A model generated the notes under the pieces. That model did no database searches and was not told where the DNA came from. It saw nothing but the letters and a program-made list of their open reading frames with translations. The position numbers and the translations under genes are program-made. Positions 25,787-38,000 of a stretch of 64,000 bases of DNA are shown one piece after another. The DNA comes from Brienomyrus brachyistius. Lineage: Eukaryota > Chordata > Actinopteri > Osteoglossiformes > Mormyridae. Each line of letters starts with the position of its first letter. The first letter of the stretch is position 1. The DNA lies in NCBI RefSeq assembly GCF_023856365.1, contig NC_064536.1, positions 39,749,276-39,813,275 on the forward strand, read 5' to 3'.

Positions 25787-28700
25787 ATGGCGGAAAAAAT
25801 TGCCCTCCAGAGATTGTATTATTTTATTTTAGCTGGGCTTCTAGGCACAAAATTCTCTAAATATCGCTTTCTTAAAAAGGAGTCCGAGGAGTCTTTTATT
25901 TCGAGAAAATATTTATTAGTGTCCGATATTGACTGGGTCTGGCTACAGATGGCAGGAGAGGATGACAAATTGTTGGATGCTTTAGACTACGATTTCAGCA
26001 ATGTTTTTGAGGCCTCTTAGCTTGCGGGACACGGCTCAGACCACGGCTTCCTAGCTCATCGGTCATGGCTCAGCTCGCTGCCTCCTAGCTCACAGGACGC
26101 GGCTCAGCTTGGGGCATCCCAGCTTGCGGAACGCGGCTCAGCTCGTGGCCTCTCAGCTCACGGCTTCCTAGCTCGCGACACGCAGCTCAGCCTGCGGCCT
26201 CCTCGCTCGCGCCATGCGGCTCAGCTCAGAGCCTCATTGCTCACGCCACGCGGCTCAGCTCGTGGTCTTCCAGCTCATGCCACGCAGCTCTGTTCACAGC
26301 CTCCTACCTCACGCCTTCCTCGAGTGATCTGATGGCGGAAAAAATTGCCCTCCAGAGATTGTATTTTTTATTTTAGCTGGGCTTCTAGGCACAAAATTCT
26401 CTAAATATCACTTTCTTAAAAAGGAGTCCGAGGAGTCTTTTATTTCGAGAAAATATTTATTAGTGTCCGATATTGACTGGGTCTGGCTACAGATGGCAGG
26501 AGAGGATGACAAATTGTTGGAGGCTTTAGACTATGATTTCAGCAATGTTTGAGGCCTCTTAGCTTGCGGGACACGGCTCAGACCACGGCTTCCTAGCTCA
26601 TCGGTCATGGCTCAGCTCGCTGCCTCCTAGCTCACAGGACGCGGCTCAGCTTGGGGCATCCCAGCTTGCGGAACGTGGCTCAGCTCGTGGCCTCTCAGCT
26701 CACGGCTTCCTAGCTCGCGACACGCAGCTCAGCCTGCGGCCTCCTCGCTCGCGCCACGCGGCTCAGCTCAGAGCCTCATTGCTCACACCACGCGGCTCAG
26801 CTCGTGGGCTTCCAGCTCATGCCACGCAGCTCTGTTCACAGCCTCCTACCTCACGCCTTCCTCGAGTGATCTGATGGCGGAAAAAATTGCCCTCCAGAGA
26901 TTGTATTATTTTATTTTAGCTGGGCTTCTAGGCACAAAATTCTCTAAATATCGCTTTCTTAAAAAGGAGTCCGAGGAGTCTTTTATTTCGAGAAAATATT
27001 TATTAGTGTCCGATATTGACTGGGTCTGGCTACAGATGGCAGGAGAGGATGACAAATTGTTGGATGCTTTAGACTACGATTTCAGCAATGTTTTTGAGGC
27101 CTCTTAGCTTGCGGGACACGGCTCAGACCACGGCTTCCTAGCTCATCGGTCATGGCTCAGCTCGCTGCCTCCTAGCTCACAGGACGCGGCTCAGCTTGGG
27201 GCATCCCAGCTTGCGGAACGCGGCTCAGCTCGTGGCCTCTCAGCTCACGGCTTCCTAGCTCGCGACACGCAGCTCAGCCTGCGGCCTCCTCGCTCGCGCC
27301 ATGCGGCTCAGCTCAGAGCCTCATTGCTCACGCCACGCGGCTCAGCTCGTGGTCTTCCAGCTCATGCCACGCAGCTCTGTTCACAGCCTCCTACCTCACG
27401 CCTTCCTCGAGTGATCTGATGGCGGAAAAAATTGCCCTCCAGAGATTGTATTTTTTATTTTAGCTGGGCTTCTAGGCACAAAATTCTCTAAATATCACTT
27501 TCTTAAAAAGGAGTCCGAGGAGTCTTTTATTTCGAGAAAATATTTATTAGTGTCCGATATTGACTGGGTCTGGCTACAGATGGCAGGAGAGGATGACAAA
27601 TTGTTGGAGGCTTTAGACTATGATTTCAGCAATGTTTGAGGCCTCTTAGCTTGCGGGACACGGCTCAGACCACGGCTTCCTAGCTCATCGGTCATGGCTC
27701 AGCTCGCTGCCTCCTAGCTCACAGGACGCGGCTCAGCTTGGGGCATCCCAGCTTGCGGAACGTGGCTCAGCTCGTGGCCTCTCAGCTCACGGCTTCCTAG
27801 CTCGCGACACGCAGCTCAGCCTGCGGCCTCCTCGCTCGCGCCACGCGGCTCAGCTCAGAGCCTCATTGCTCACACCACGCGGCTCAGCTCGTGGGCTTCC
27901 AGCTCATGCCACGCAGCTCTGTTCACAGCCTCCTACCTCACGCCTTCCTCGAGTGATCTGATGGCGGAAAAAATTGCCCTCCAGAGATTGTATTATTTTA
28001 TTTTAGCTGGGCTTCTAGGCACAAAATTCTCTAAATATCGCTTTCTTAAAAAGGAGTCCGAGGAGTCTTTTATTTCGAGAAAATATTTATTAGTGTCCGA
28101 TATTGACTGGGTCTGGCTACAGATGGCAGGAGAGGATGACAAATTGTTGGATGCTTTAGACTACGATTTCAGCAATGTTTTTGAGGCCTCTTAGCTTGCG
28201 GGACACGGCTCAGACCACGGCTTCCTAGCTCATCGGTCATGGCTCAGCTCGCTGCCTCCTAGCTCACAGGACGCGGCTCAGCTTGGGGCATCCCAGCTTG
28301 CGGAACGCGGCTCAGCTCGTGGCCTCTCAGCTCACGGCTTCCTAGCTCGCGACACGCAGCTCAGCCTGCGGCCTCCTCGCTCGCGCCATGCGGCTCAGCT
28401 CAGAGCCTCATTGCTCACGCCACGCGGCTCAGCTCGTGGGCTTCCAGCTCATGCCACGCAGTTCTGTTCACAGCCTCCTACCTCACGCCTTCCTCGAGTG
28501 ATCTGATGGCGGAAAAAATTGCCCTCCAGAGATTGTATTATTTTATTTTAGCTGGGCTTCTAGGCACAAAATTCTCTAAATATCACTTTCTTAAAAAGGA
28601 GTCCGAGGAGTCTTTTATTTCGAGAAAATATTTATTAGTGTCCGATATTGACTGGGTCTGGCTACAGATGGCAGGAGAGGATGACAAATTGTTGGATGCT

Positions 28701-29050
28701 TTAGACTACGATTTCAGCAATGTTTTTGAGGCCTCTTAGCTTGCGGGACACGGCTCAGACCACGGCTTCCTAGCTCATCGGTCATGGCTCAGCTCGCTGC
28801 CTCCTAGCTCACAGGACGCGGCTCAGCTTGGGGCATCCCAGCTTGCGGAACGCGGCTCAGCTCGTGGCCTCTCAGCTCACGGCTTCCTAGCTCGCGACAC
28901 GCAGCTCAGCCTGCGGCCTCCTCGCTCGCGCCACGCGGCTCAGCTCAGAGCCTCATTGCTCACGCCACGCGGCTCAGCTCGTGGTCTTCCAGCTCATGCC
29001 ACGCAGCTCTGTTCACAGCCTCCTACCTCACGCCTTCCTCGAGTGATCTG
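25787..29050 (+). repeat. 1,087-bp dimeric higher-order units
   Basis: Modules at 25787/26332, 26874/27419 and 27961/28506 form three dimers with a 1,087-bp period (542 + 545). The marker gcgccatgcgg recurs near 26,210, 27,297 and 28,384. In the last dimer the second copy (28506) is open, not frameshifted, so the switch to block III begins there. Confidence 0.8.
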
Positions 29051-32000
29051 ATGGCGGAAAAAATTGCCCTCCAGAGATTGTATTATTTTATTTTAGCTGG
29101 GTTTCTCGGAACAAAATTCTCTAAATATCGCTTTCTTAAAAAGGAGTCCGAGGAGTCTTTTATTTCGAGAAAATATTTATTAGTGTCCGATATTGACTGG
29201 GTCTGGCTACAGATGGCAGGAGAGGATGACAAATTGTTGGATGCTTTAGACTACGATTTCAGCAATGTTTGAGGCCTCTTAGCTTGCGGGACACGGCTCA
29301 GACCACGGCTTCCTAGCTCATCGGTCATGGCTCAGCTCGCTGCCTCCTAGCTCACAGGACGCGGCTCAGCTTGGGGCATCCCAGCTTGCGGAACGCGGCT
29401 CAGCTCGTGGCCTCTCAGCTCACGGCTTCCTAGCTCACGACACGCAGCTCAGCCTGCGGCCTCCTCGCTCGCGCCACGCGGCTCAGCTCAGAGCCTCATT
29501 GCTCACGCCACGCGGCTCAGCTCGTGGTCTTCCAGCTCATGCCACGCAGCGCTGATCACAGCCTCCTACCTCACGCCTTCCTCGAGTGATCTGATGCCGG
29601 AAAAAATTGCCCTCCAGAGATTGTATTATTTTATTTTAGCTGGGTTTCTAGGCACAAAATTCTCTAAATATCGCTTTCTTAAAAAGGAGTCCGAGGAGTC
29701 TTTTATTTCGAGAAAATATTTATTAGTGTCCGATATTGACTGGGTCTGGCTACAGATGGCAGGAGAGGATGACAAATTGTTGGATGCTTTAGACTATGAT
29801 TTCAGCAATGTTTGAGGCCTCTTAGCTTGCGGGACACGGCTCAGACCACGGCTTCCTAGCTCATCGGTCATGGCTCAGCTCGCTGCCTCCTAGCTCACAG
29901 GACGCGGCTCAGCTTGGGGCATCCTAGCTTGCGGAACGCGGCTCAGCTCGTGGCCTCTCAGCTCACTGCTTCCTAGCTCGCGACACGCAGCTCAGCCTGC
30001 GGCCTCCTCGCTCGCGCCACGCGGCTCAGCTCAGAGCCTCATTGCTCACGCCACGCGGCTCAGCTCGTGGTCTTCCAGCTCATGCCACGCAGCGCTGTTC
30101 ACAGCCTCCTACCTCACGCCTTCCTCGAGTGATCTGATGCCGGAAAAAATTGCCCTCCAGAGATTGTATTATTTTATTTTAGCTGGGCTTCTAGGCACAA
30201 AATTCTCTAAATATCGCTTTCTTAAAAAGGAGTCCGAGGAGTCTTTTATTTCGAGAAAATATTTAGTAGTGTCCGATATTGACTGGGTCTGGCTACAGAT
30301 GGCAGGAGAGGATGACAAATTGTTGGATGCTTTAGACTACGATTTCAGCAATGTTTGAGGCCTCTTAGCTTGCGGGACACGGCTCAGACCACGGCTTCCT
30401 AGCTCATCGGTCATGGCTCAGCTCGCTGCCTCCTAGCTCACAGGACGCGGCTCAGCTTGGGGCATCCCAGGTTGCGGAACGCGGCTCAGCTCGTGGCCTC
30501 TCAGCTCACGGCTTCCTAGCTCGCGACACGCAGCTCAGCCTGCGGCCTCCTCGCTCGCGCCACGCGGCTCAGCTCAGAGCCTCATTGCTCACACCACGCG
30601 GCTCAGCTCGTGGGCTTCCAGCTCATGCCACGCAGCTCTGTTCACAGCCTCGTACCTCACGCCTTCCTCGAGTGATCTGATGGCGGAAAAAATTGCCCTC
30701 CAGAGATTGTATTATTTTATTTTAGCTGGGCTTCTAGGCACAAAATTCTCTAAATATCGCTTTCTTAAAAAGGAGTCCGAGGAGTCTTTTATTTCGAGAA
30801 AATATTTATTAGTGTCCGATATTGACTGGGTCTGGCTACAGATGGCAGGAGAGGATGACAAATTGTTGGATGCTTTAGACTACGATTTCAGCAATGTTTT
30901 TGAGGCCTCTTAGCTTGCGGGACACGGCTCAGACCACGGCTTCCTAGCTCATCGGTCATGGCTCAGCTCGCTGCCTCCTAGCTCACAGGACGCGGCTCAG
31001 CTTGGGGCATCCCAGCTTGCGGAACGCGGCTCAGCTCGTGGCCTCTCAGCTCACGGCTTCCTAGCTCGCGACACGCAGCTCAGCCTGCGGCCTCCTCGCT
31101 CGCGCCACGCGGCTCAGCTCAGAGCCTCATTGCTCACGCCACGCGGCTCAGCTCGTGGTCTTCCAGCTCATGCCATGCAGCTCTGTTCACAGCCTCCTAC
31201 CTCACGCCTTCCTCGAGTGATCTGATGGCGGAAAAAATTGCCCTCCAGAGATTGTATTATTTTATTTTAGCTGGGTTTCTCGGAACAAAATTCTCTAAAT
31301 ATCGCTTTCTTAAAAAGGAGTCTGAGGAGTCTTTTATTTTGAGAAAATATTTAGTAGTGTCCGATATTGACTGGGTCTGGCTACAGATGGCAGGAGAGGA
31401 TGACAAATTGTTGGATGCTTTAGACTACGATTTCAGCAATGTTTGAGGCCTCTTAGCTTGCGGGACACGGCTCAGACCACGGCTTCCTAGCTCATCGGTC
31501 ATGGCTCAGCTCGCTGCCTCCTAGCTCACAGGACGCGGCTCAGCTTGGGGCATCCCAGCTTGCGGAACGCGGCTCAGCTCGTGGCCTCTCAGCTCACGGC
31601 TTCCTAGCTCGCGACACGCAGCTCAGCCTGCGGCCTCCTCGCTCGCGCCACGCGGCTCAGCTCAGAGCCTCATTGCTCACGCCACGCGGCTCAGCTCGTG
31701 GTCTTCCAGCTCATGCCACGCAGCTCTGTTCACAGCCTCCTACCTCACGCCTTCCTCGAGTGATCTGATGGCGGAAAAAATTGCCCTCCAGAGATTGTAT
31801 TATTTTATTTTAGCTGGGTTTCTCGGAACAAAATTCTCTAAATATCGCTTTCTTAAAAAGGAGTCCGAGGAGTCTTTTATTTCGAGAAAATATTTATTAG
31901 TGTCCGATATTGACTGGGTCTGGCTACAGATGGCAGGAGAGGATGACAAATTGTTGGATGCTTTAGACTACGATTTCAGCAATGTTTGAGGCCTCTTAGC

Positions 32001-35000
32001 TTGCGGGACACGGCTCAGACCACGGCTTCCTAGCTCATCGGTCATGGCTCAGCTCGCTGCCTCCTAGCTCACAGGACGCGGCTCAGCTTGGGGCATCCCA
32101 GGTTGCGGAACGCGGCTCAGCTCGTGGCCTCTCAGCTCACGGCTTCCTAGCTCGCGACACGCAGCTCAGCCTGCGGCCTCCTCGCTCGCGCCACGCGGCT
32201 CAGCTCAGAGCCTCATTGCTCACACCACGCGGCTCAGCTCGTGGGCTTCCAGCTCATGCCACGCAGCTCTGTTCACAGCCTCGTACCTCACGCCTTCCTC
32301 GAGTGATCTGATGGCGGAAAAAATTGCCCTCCAGAGATTGTATTATTTTATTTTAGCTGGGCTTCTAGGCACAAAATTGTCTAAATATCGCTTTCTTAAA
32401 AAGGAGTCCGAGGAGTCTTTTATTTCGAGAAAATATTTATTAGTGTCCGATATTGACTGGGTCTGGCTACAGATGGCAGGAGAGGATGACAAATTGTTGG
32501 ATGCTTTAGACTACGATTTCAGCAATGTTTTTGAGGCCTCTTAGCTTGCGGGACACGGCTCAGACCACGGCTTCCTAGCTCATCGGTCATGGCTCAGCTC
32601 GCTGCCTCCTAGCTCACAGGACGCGGCTCAGCTTGGGGCATCCCAGCTTGCGGAACGCGGCTCAGCTCGTGGCCTCTCAGCTCACGGCTTCCTAGCTCGC
32701 GACACGCAGCTCAGCCTGCGGCCTCCTCGCTCGCGCCACGCGGCTCAGCTCAGAGCCTCATTGCTCACGCCACGCGGCTCAGCTCGTGGTCTTCCAGCTC
32801 ATGCCATGCAGCTCTGTTCACAGCCTCCTACCTCACGCCTTCCTCGAGTGATCTGATGGCGGAAAAAATTGCCCTCCAGAGATTGTATTATTTTATTTTA
32901 GCTGGGTTTCTCGGAACAAAATTCTCTAAATATCGCTTTCTTAAAAAGGAGTCTGAGGAGTCTTTTATTTTGAGAAAATATTTAGTAGTGTCCGATATTG
33001 ACTGGGTCTGGCTACAGATGGCAGGAGAGGATGACAAATTGTTGGATGCTTTAGACTACGATTTCAGCAATGTTTGAGGCCTCTTAGCTTGCGGGACACG
33101 GCTCAGACCACGGCTTCCTAGCTCATCGGTCATGGCTCAGCTCGCTGCCTCCTAGCTCACAGGACGCGGCTCAGCTTGGGGCATCCCAGCTTGCGGAACG
33201 CGGCTCAGCTCGTGGCCTCTCAGCTCACGGCTTCCTAGCTCGCGACACGCAGCTCAGCCTGCGGCCTCCTCGCTCGCGCCACGCGGCTCAGCTCAGAGCC
33301 TCATTGCTCACGCCACGCGGCTCAGCTCGTGGTCTTCCAGCTCATGCCACGCAGCTCTGTTCACAGCCTCCTACCTCACGCCTTCCTCGAGTGATCTGAT
33401 GGCGGAAAAAATTGCCCTCCAGAGATTGTATTATTTTATTTTAGCTGGGTTTCTCGGAACAAAATTCTCTAAATATCGCTTTCTTAAAAAGGAGTCCGAG
33501 GAGTCTTTTATTTCGAGAAAATATTTATTAGTGTCCGATATTGACTGGGTCTGGCTACAGATGGCAGGAGAGGATGACAAATTGTTGGATGCTTTAGACT
33601 ACGATTTCAGCAATGTTTGAGGCCTCTTAGCTTGCGGGACACGGCTCAGACCACGGCTTCCTAGCTCATCGGTCATAGCTCAGCTCGCTGCCTCCTAGCT
33701 CACAGGACGCGGCTCAGCTTGGGGCATCCCAGCTTGCGGAACGCGGCTCAGCTCGTGGCCTCTCAGCTCACGGCTTCCTAGCTCGCGACACGCAGCTCAG
33801 CCTGCGGCCTCCTCGCTCGCGCCACGCGGCTCAGCTCAGAGCCTCATTGCTCACGCCACGCGGCTCAGCTCGTGGGCTTCCAGCTCATGCCACGCAGCTC
33901 TGTTCACAGCCTCGTACCTCACGCCTTCCTCGAGTGATCTGATGGCGGAAAAAATTGCCCTCCAGAGATTGTATTATTTTATTTTAGCTGGGCTTCTTGG
34001 CACAAAATTCTCTAAATATCGCTTTCTTAAAAAGGAGTCCGAGGAGTCTTTTATTTCGAGAAAATATTTATTAGTGTCCGATATTGACTGGGTCTGGCTA
34101 CAGATGGCAGGAGAGGATGACAAATTGTTGGATGCTTTAGACTACGATTTCAGCAATGTTTTTGAGGCCTCTTAGCTTGCGGGACACGGCTCAGACCACG
34201 GCTTCCTAGCTCATCGGTCATGGCTCAGCTCGCTGCCTCCTAGCTCACAGGACGCGGCTCAGCTTGGGGCATCCCAGCTTGTGGAACGCGGCTCAGCTCG
34301 TGGCCTCTCAGCTCACGGCTTCCTAGCTCGCGACACGCAGCTCAGCCTGCGGCCTCCTCGCTCGCGCCACGCGGCTCAGCTCAGAGCCTCATTGCTCACG
34401 CCACGCGGCTCAGCTCGTGGTCTTCCAGCTCATGCCACGCAGCTCTGTTCACAGCCTCGTACCTCACGCCTTCCTCGAGTGATCTGATGGCGGAAAAAAT
34501 TGCCCTCCAGAGATTGTATTATTTTATTTTAGCTGGGCTTCTAGGCACAAAATTCTCTAAATATCGCTTTCTTAAAAAGGAGTCCGAGGAGTCTTTTATT
34601 TCGAGAAAATATTTATTAGTGTCCGATATTGACTGGGTCTGGCTACAGATGGCAGGAGAGGATGACAAATTGTTGGATGCTTTAGACTACGATTTCAGCA
34701 ATGTTTTTGAGGCCTCTTAGCTTGCGGGACACGGCTCAGACCACGGCTTCCTAGCTCATCGGTCATGGCTCAGCTCGCTGCCTCCTAGCTCACAGGACGC
34801 GGCTCAGCTTGGGGCATCCCAGCTTGCGGAACGCGGCTCAGCTCGTGGCCTCTCAGCTCACGGCTTCCTAGCTCGCGACACGCAGCTCAGCCTGCGGCCT
34901 CCTCGCTCGCGCCACGCGGCTCAGCTCAGAGCCTCATTGCTCACGCCACGCGGCTCAGCTCGTGGTCTTCCAGCTCATGCCATGCAGCTCTGTTCACAGC

Positions 35001-38000
35001 CTCCTACCTCACGCCTTCCTCGAGTGATCTGATGGCGGAAAAAATTGCCCTCCAGAGATTGTATTATTTTATTTTAGCTGGGTTTCTCGGAACAAAATTC
35101 TCTAAATATCGCTTTCTTAAAAAGGAGTCTGAGGAGTCTTTTATTTTGAGAAAATATTTAGTAGTGTCCGATATTGACTGGGTCTGGCTACAGATGGCAG
35201 GAGAGGATGACAAATTGTTGGATGCTTTAGACTACGATTTCAGCAATGTTTGAGGCCTCTTAGCTTGCGGGACACGGCTCAGACCACGGCTTCCTAGCTC
35301 ATCGGTCATGGCTCAGCTCGCTGCCTCCTAGCTCACAGGACGCGGCTCAGCTTGGGGCATCCCAGCTTGCGGAACGCGGCTCAGCTCGTGGCCTCTCAGC
35401 TCACGGCTTCCTAGCTCGCGACACGCAGCTCAGCCTGCGGCCTCCTCGCTCGCGCCACGCGGCTCAGCTCAGAGCCTCATTGCTCACGCCACGCGGCTCA
35501 GCTCGTGGTCTTCCAGCTCATGCCACGCAGCTCTGTTCACAGCCTCCTACCTCACGCCTTCCTCGAGTGATCTGATGGCGGAAAAAATTGCCCTCCAGAG
35601 ATTGTATTATTTTATTTTAGCTGGGTTTCTCGGAACAAAATTCTCTAAATATCGCTTTCTTAAAAAGGAGTCCGAGGAGTCTTTTATTTCGAGAAAATAT
35701 TTATTAGTGTCCGATATTGACTGGGTCTGGCTACAGATGGCAGGAGAGGATGACAAATTGTTGGATGCTTTAGACTACGATTTCAGCAATGTTTGAGGCC
35801 TCTTAGCTTGCGGGACACGGCTCAGACCACGGCTTCCTAGCTCATCGGTCATAGCTCAGCTCGCTGCCTCCTAGCTCACAGGACGCGGCTCAGCTTGGGG
35901 CATCCCAGCTTGCGGAACGCGGCTCAGCTCGTGGCCTCTCAGCTCACGGCTTCCTAGCTCACGACACGCAGCTCAGCCTGCGGCCTCCTCGCTCGCGCCA
36001 CGCGGCTCAGCTCAGAGCCTCATTGCTCACGCCACGCGGCTCAGCTCGTGGGCTTCCAGCTCATGCCACGCAGCTCTGTTCACAGCCTCCTACCTCACGC
36101 CTTCCTCGAGTGATCTGATGCCGGAAAAAATTGCCCTCCAGAGATTGTATTATTTTATTTTAGCTGGGTTTCTCGGAACAAAATTCTCTAAATATCGCTT
36201 TCTTAAAAAGGAGTCCGAGGAGTCTTTTATTTCGAGAAAATATTTATTAGTGTCCGATATTGACTGGGTCTGGCTACAGATGGCAGGAGAGGATGACAAA
36301 TTGTTGGATGCTTTAGACTACGATTTCAGCAATGTTTTTGAGGCCTCTTAGCTTGCGGGACACGGCTCAGACCACGGCTTCCTAGCTCATCGGTCATGGC
36401 TCAGCTCGCTGCCTCCTAGCTCACAGGACGCGGCTCAGCTTGGGGCATCCCAGCTTGTGGAACGCGGCTCAGCTCGTGGCCTCTCAGCTCACGGCTTCCT
36501 AGCTCGCGACACGCAGCTCAGCCTGCGGCCTCCTCGCTCGCGCCACGCGGCTCAGCTCAGAGCCTCATTGCTCACGCCACGCGGCTCAGCTCGTGGTCTT
36601 CCAGCTCATGCCACGCAGCTCTGTTCACAGCCTCGTACCTCACGCCTTCCTCGAGTGATCTGATGGCGGAAAAAATTGCCCTCCAGAGATTGTATTATTT
36701 TATTTTAGCTGGGCTTCTAGGCACAAAATTCTCTAAATATCGCTTTCTTAAAAAGGAGTCCGAGGAGTCTTTTATTTCGAGAAAATATTTATTAGTGTCC
36801 GATATTGACTGGGTCTGGCTACAGATGGCAGGAGAGGATGACAAATTGTTGGATGCTTTAGACTACGATTTCAGCAATGTTTTTGAGGCCTCTTAGCTTG
36901 CGGGACACGGCTCAGACCACGGCTTCCTAGCTCATCGGTCATGGCTCAGCTCGCTGCCTCCTAGCTCACAGGACGCGGCTCAGCTTGGGGCATCCCAGCT
37001 TGCGGAACGCGGCTCAGCTCGTGGCCTCTCAGCTCACGGCTTCCTAGCTCGCGACACGCAGCTCAGCCTGCGGCCTCCTCGCTCGCGCCACGCGGCTCAG
37101 CTCAGAGCCTCATTGCTCACGCCACGCGGCTCAGCTCGTGGTCTTCCAGCTCATGCCATGCAGCTCTGTTCACAGCCTCCTACCTCACGCCTTCCTCGAG
37201 TGATCTGATGGCGGAAAAAATTGCCCTCCAGAGATTGTATTATTTTATTTTAGCTGGGTTTCTCGGAACAAAATTCTCTAAATATCGCTTTCTTAAAAAG
37301 GAGTCCGAGGAGTCTTTTATTTCGAGAAAATATTTATTAGTGTCCGATATTGACTGGGTCTGGCTACAGATGGCAGGAGAGGATGACAAATTGTTGGATG
37401 CTTTAGACTATGATTTCAGCAATGTTTGAGGCCTCTTAGCTTGCGGGACACGGCTCAGACCACGGCTTCCTAGCTCATCGGTCATGGCTCAGCTCGCTGC
37501 CTCCTAGCTCACAGGACGCGGCTCAGCTTGGGGCATCCTAGCTTGCGGAACGCGGCTCAGCTCGTGGCCTCTCAGCTCACTGCTTCCTAGCTCGCGACAC
37601 GCAGCTCAGCCTGCGGCCTCCTCGCTCGCGCCACGCGGCTCAGCTCAGAGCCTCATTGCTCACGCCACGCGGCTCAGCTCGTGGTCTTCCAGCTCATGCC
37701 ACGCAGCGCTGTTCACAGCCTCCTACCTCACGCCTTCCTCGAGTGATCTGATGCCGGAAAAAATTGCCCTCCAGAGATTGTATTATTTTATTTTAGCTGG
37801 GTTTCTAGGCACAAAATTCTCTAAATATCGCTTTCTTAAAAAGGAGTCCGAGGAGTCTTATATTTCGAGAAAATATTTAGTAGTGTCCGATATTCACTGG
37901 GTCTGGCTACAGATGGCCGGAGAGGATGACAAATTGTTGGATGCTTTAGACTACGATTTCAGCAATGTTTGAGGCCTCACCTTGCGGGACACGGCTCAGA

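Larger units (their letters stand above)
8410..29050 (+). repeat. Satellite block II: higher-order repeats with recurrent frameshift monomers
   Basis: Thirty-eight monomers. Seventeen modules are open: 8410, 9495, 10582, 12211, 13296, 14383, 16012, 17097, 18184, 19813, 20900, 23071, 24158, 25787, 26874, 27961 and 28506. Twenty-one carry the same one-base deletion (a T7 tract reduced to T6): 8953, 10040, 11127, 11669, 12754, 13841, 14928, 15470, 16555, 17642, 18729, 19271, 20358, 21445, 21987, 22529, 23616, 24703, 25245, 26332 and 27419. The open/broken pattern repeats with a 3,801-bp period (seven monomers) from 8,410, then in shorter units of 3,258, 2,716, 1,629 and 1,087 bp. Most open copies carry an extra TT before the stop, which adds the residues FEAS. 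Confidence 0.92.
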
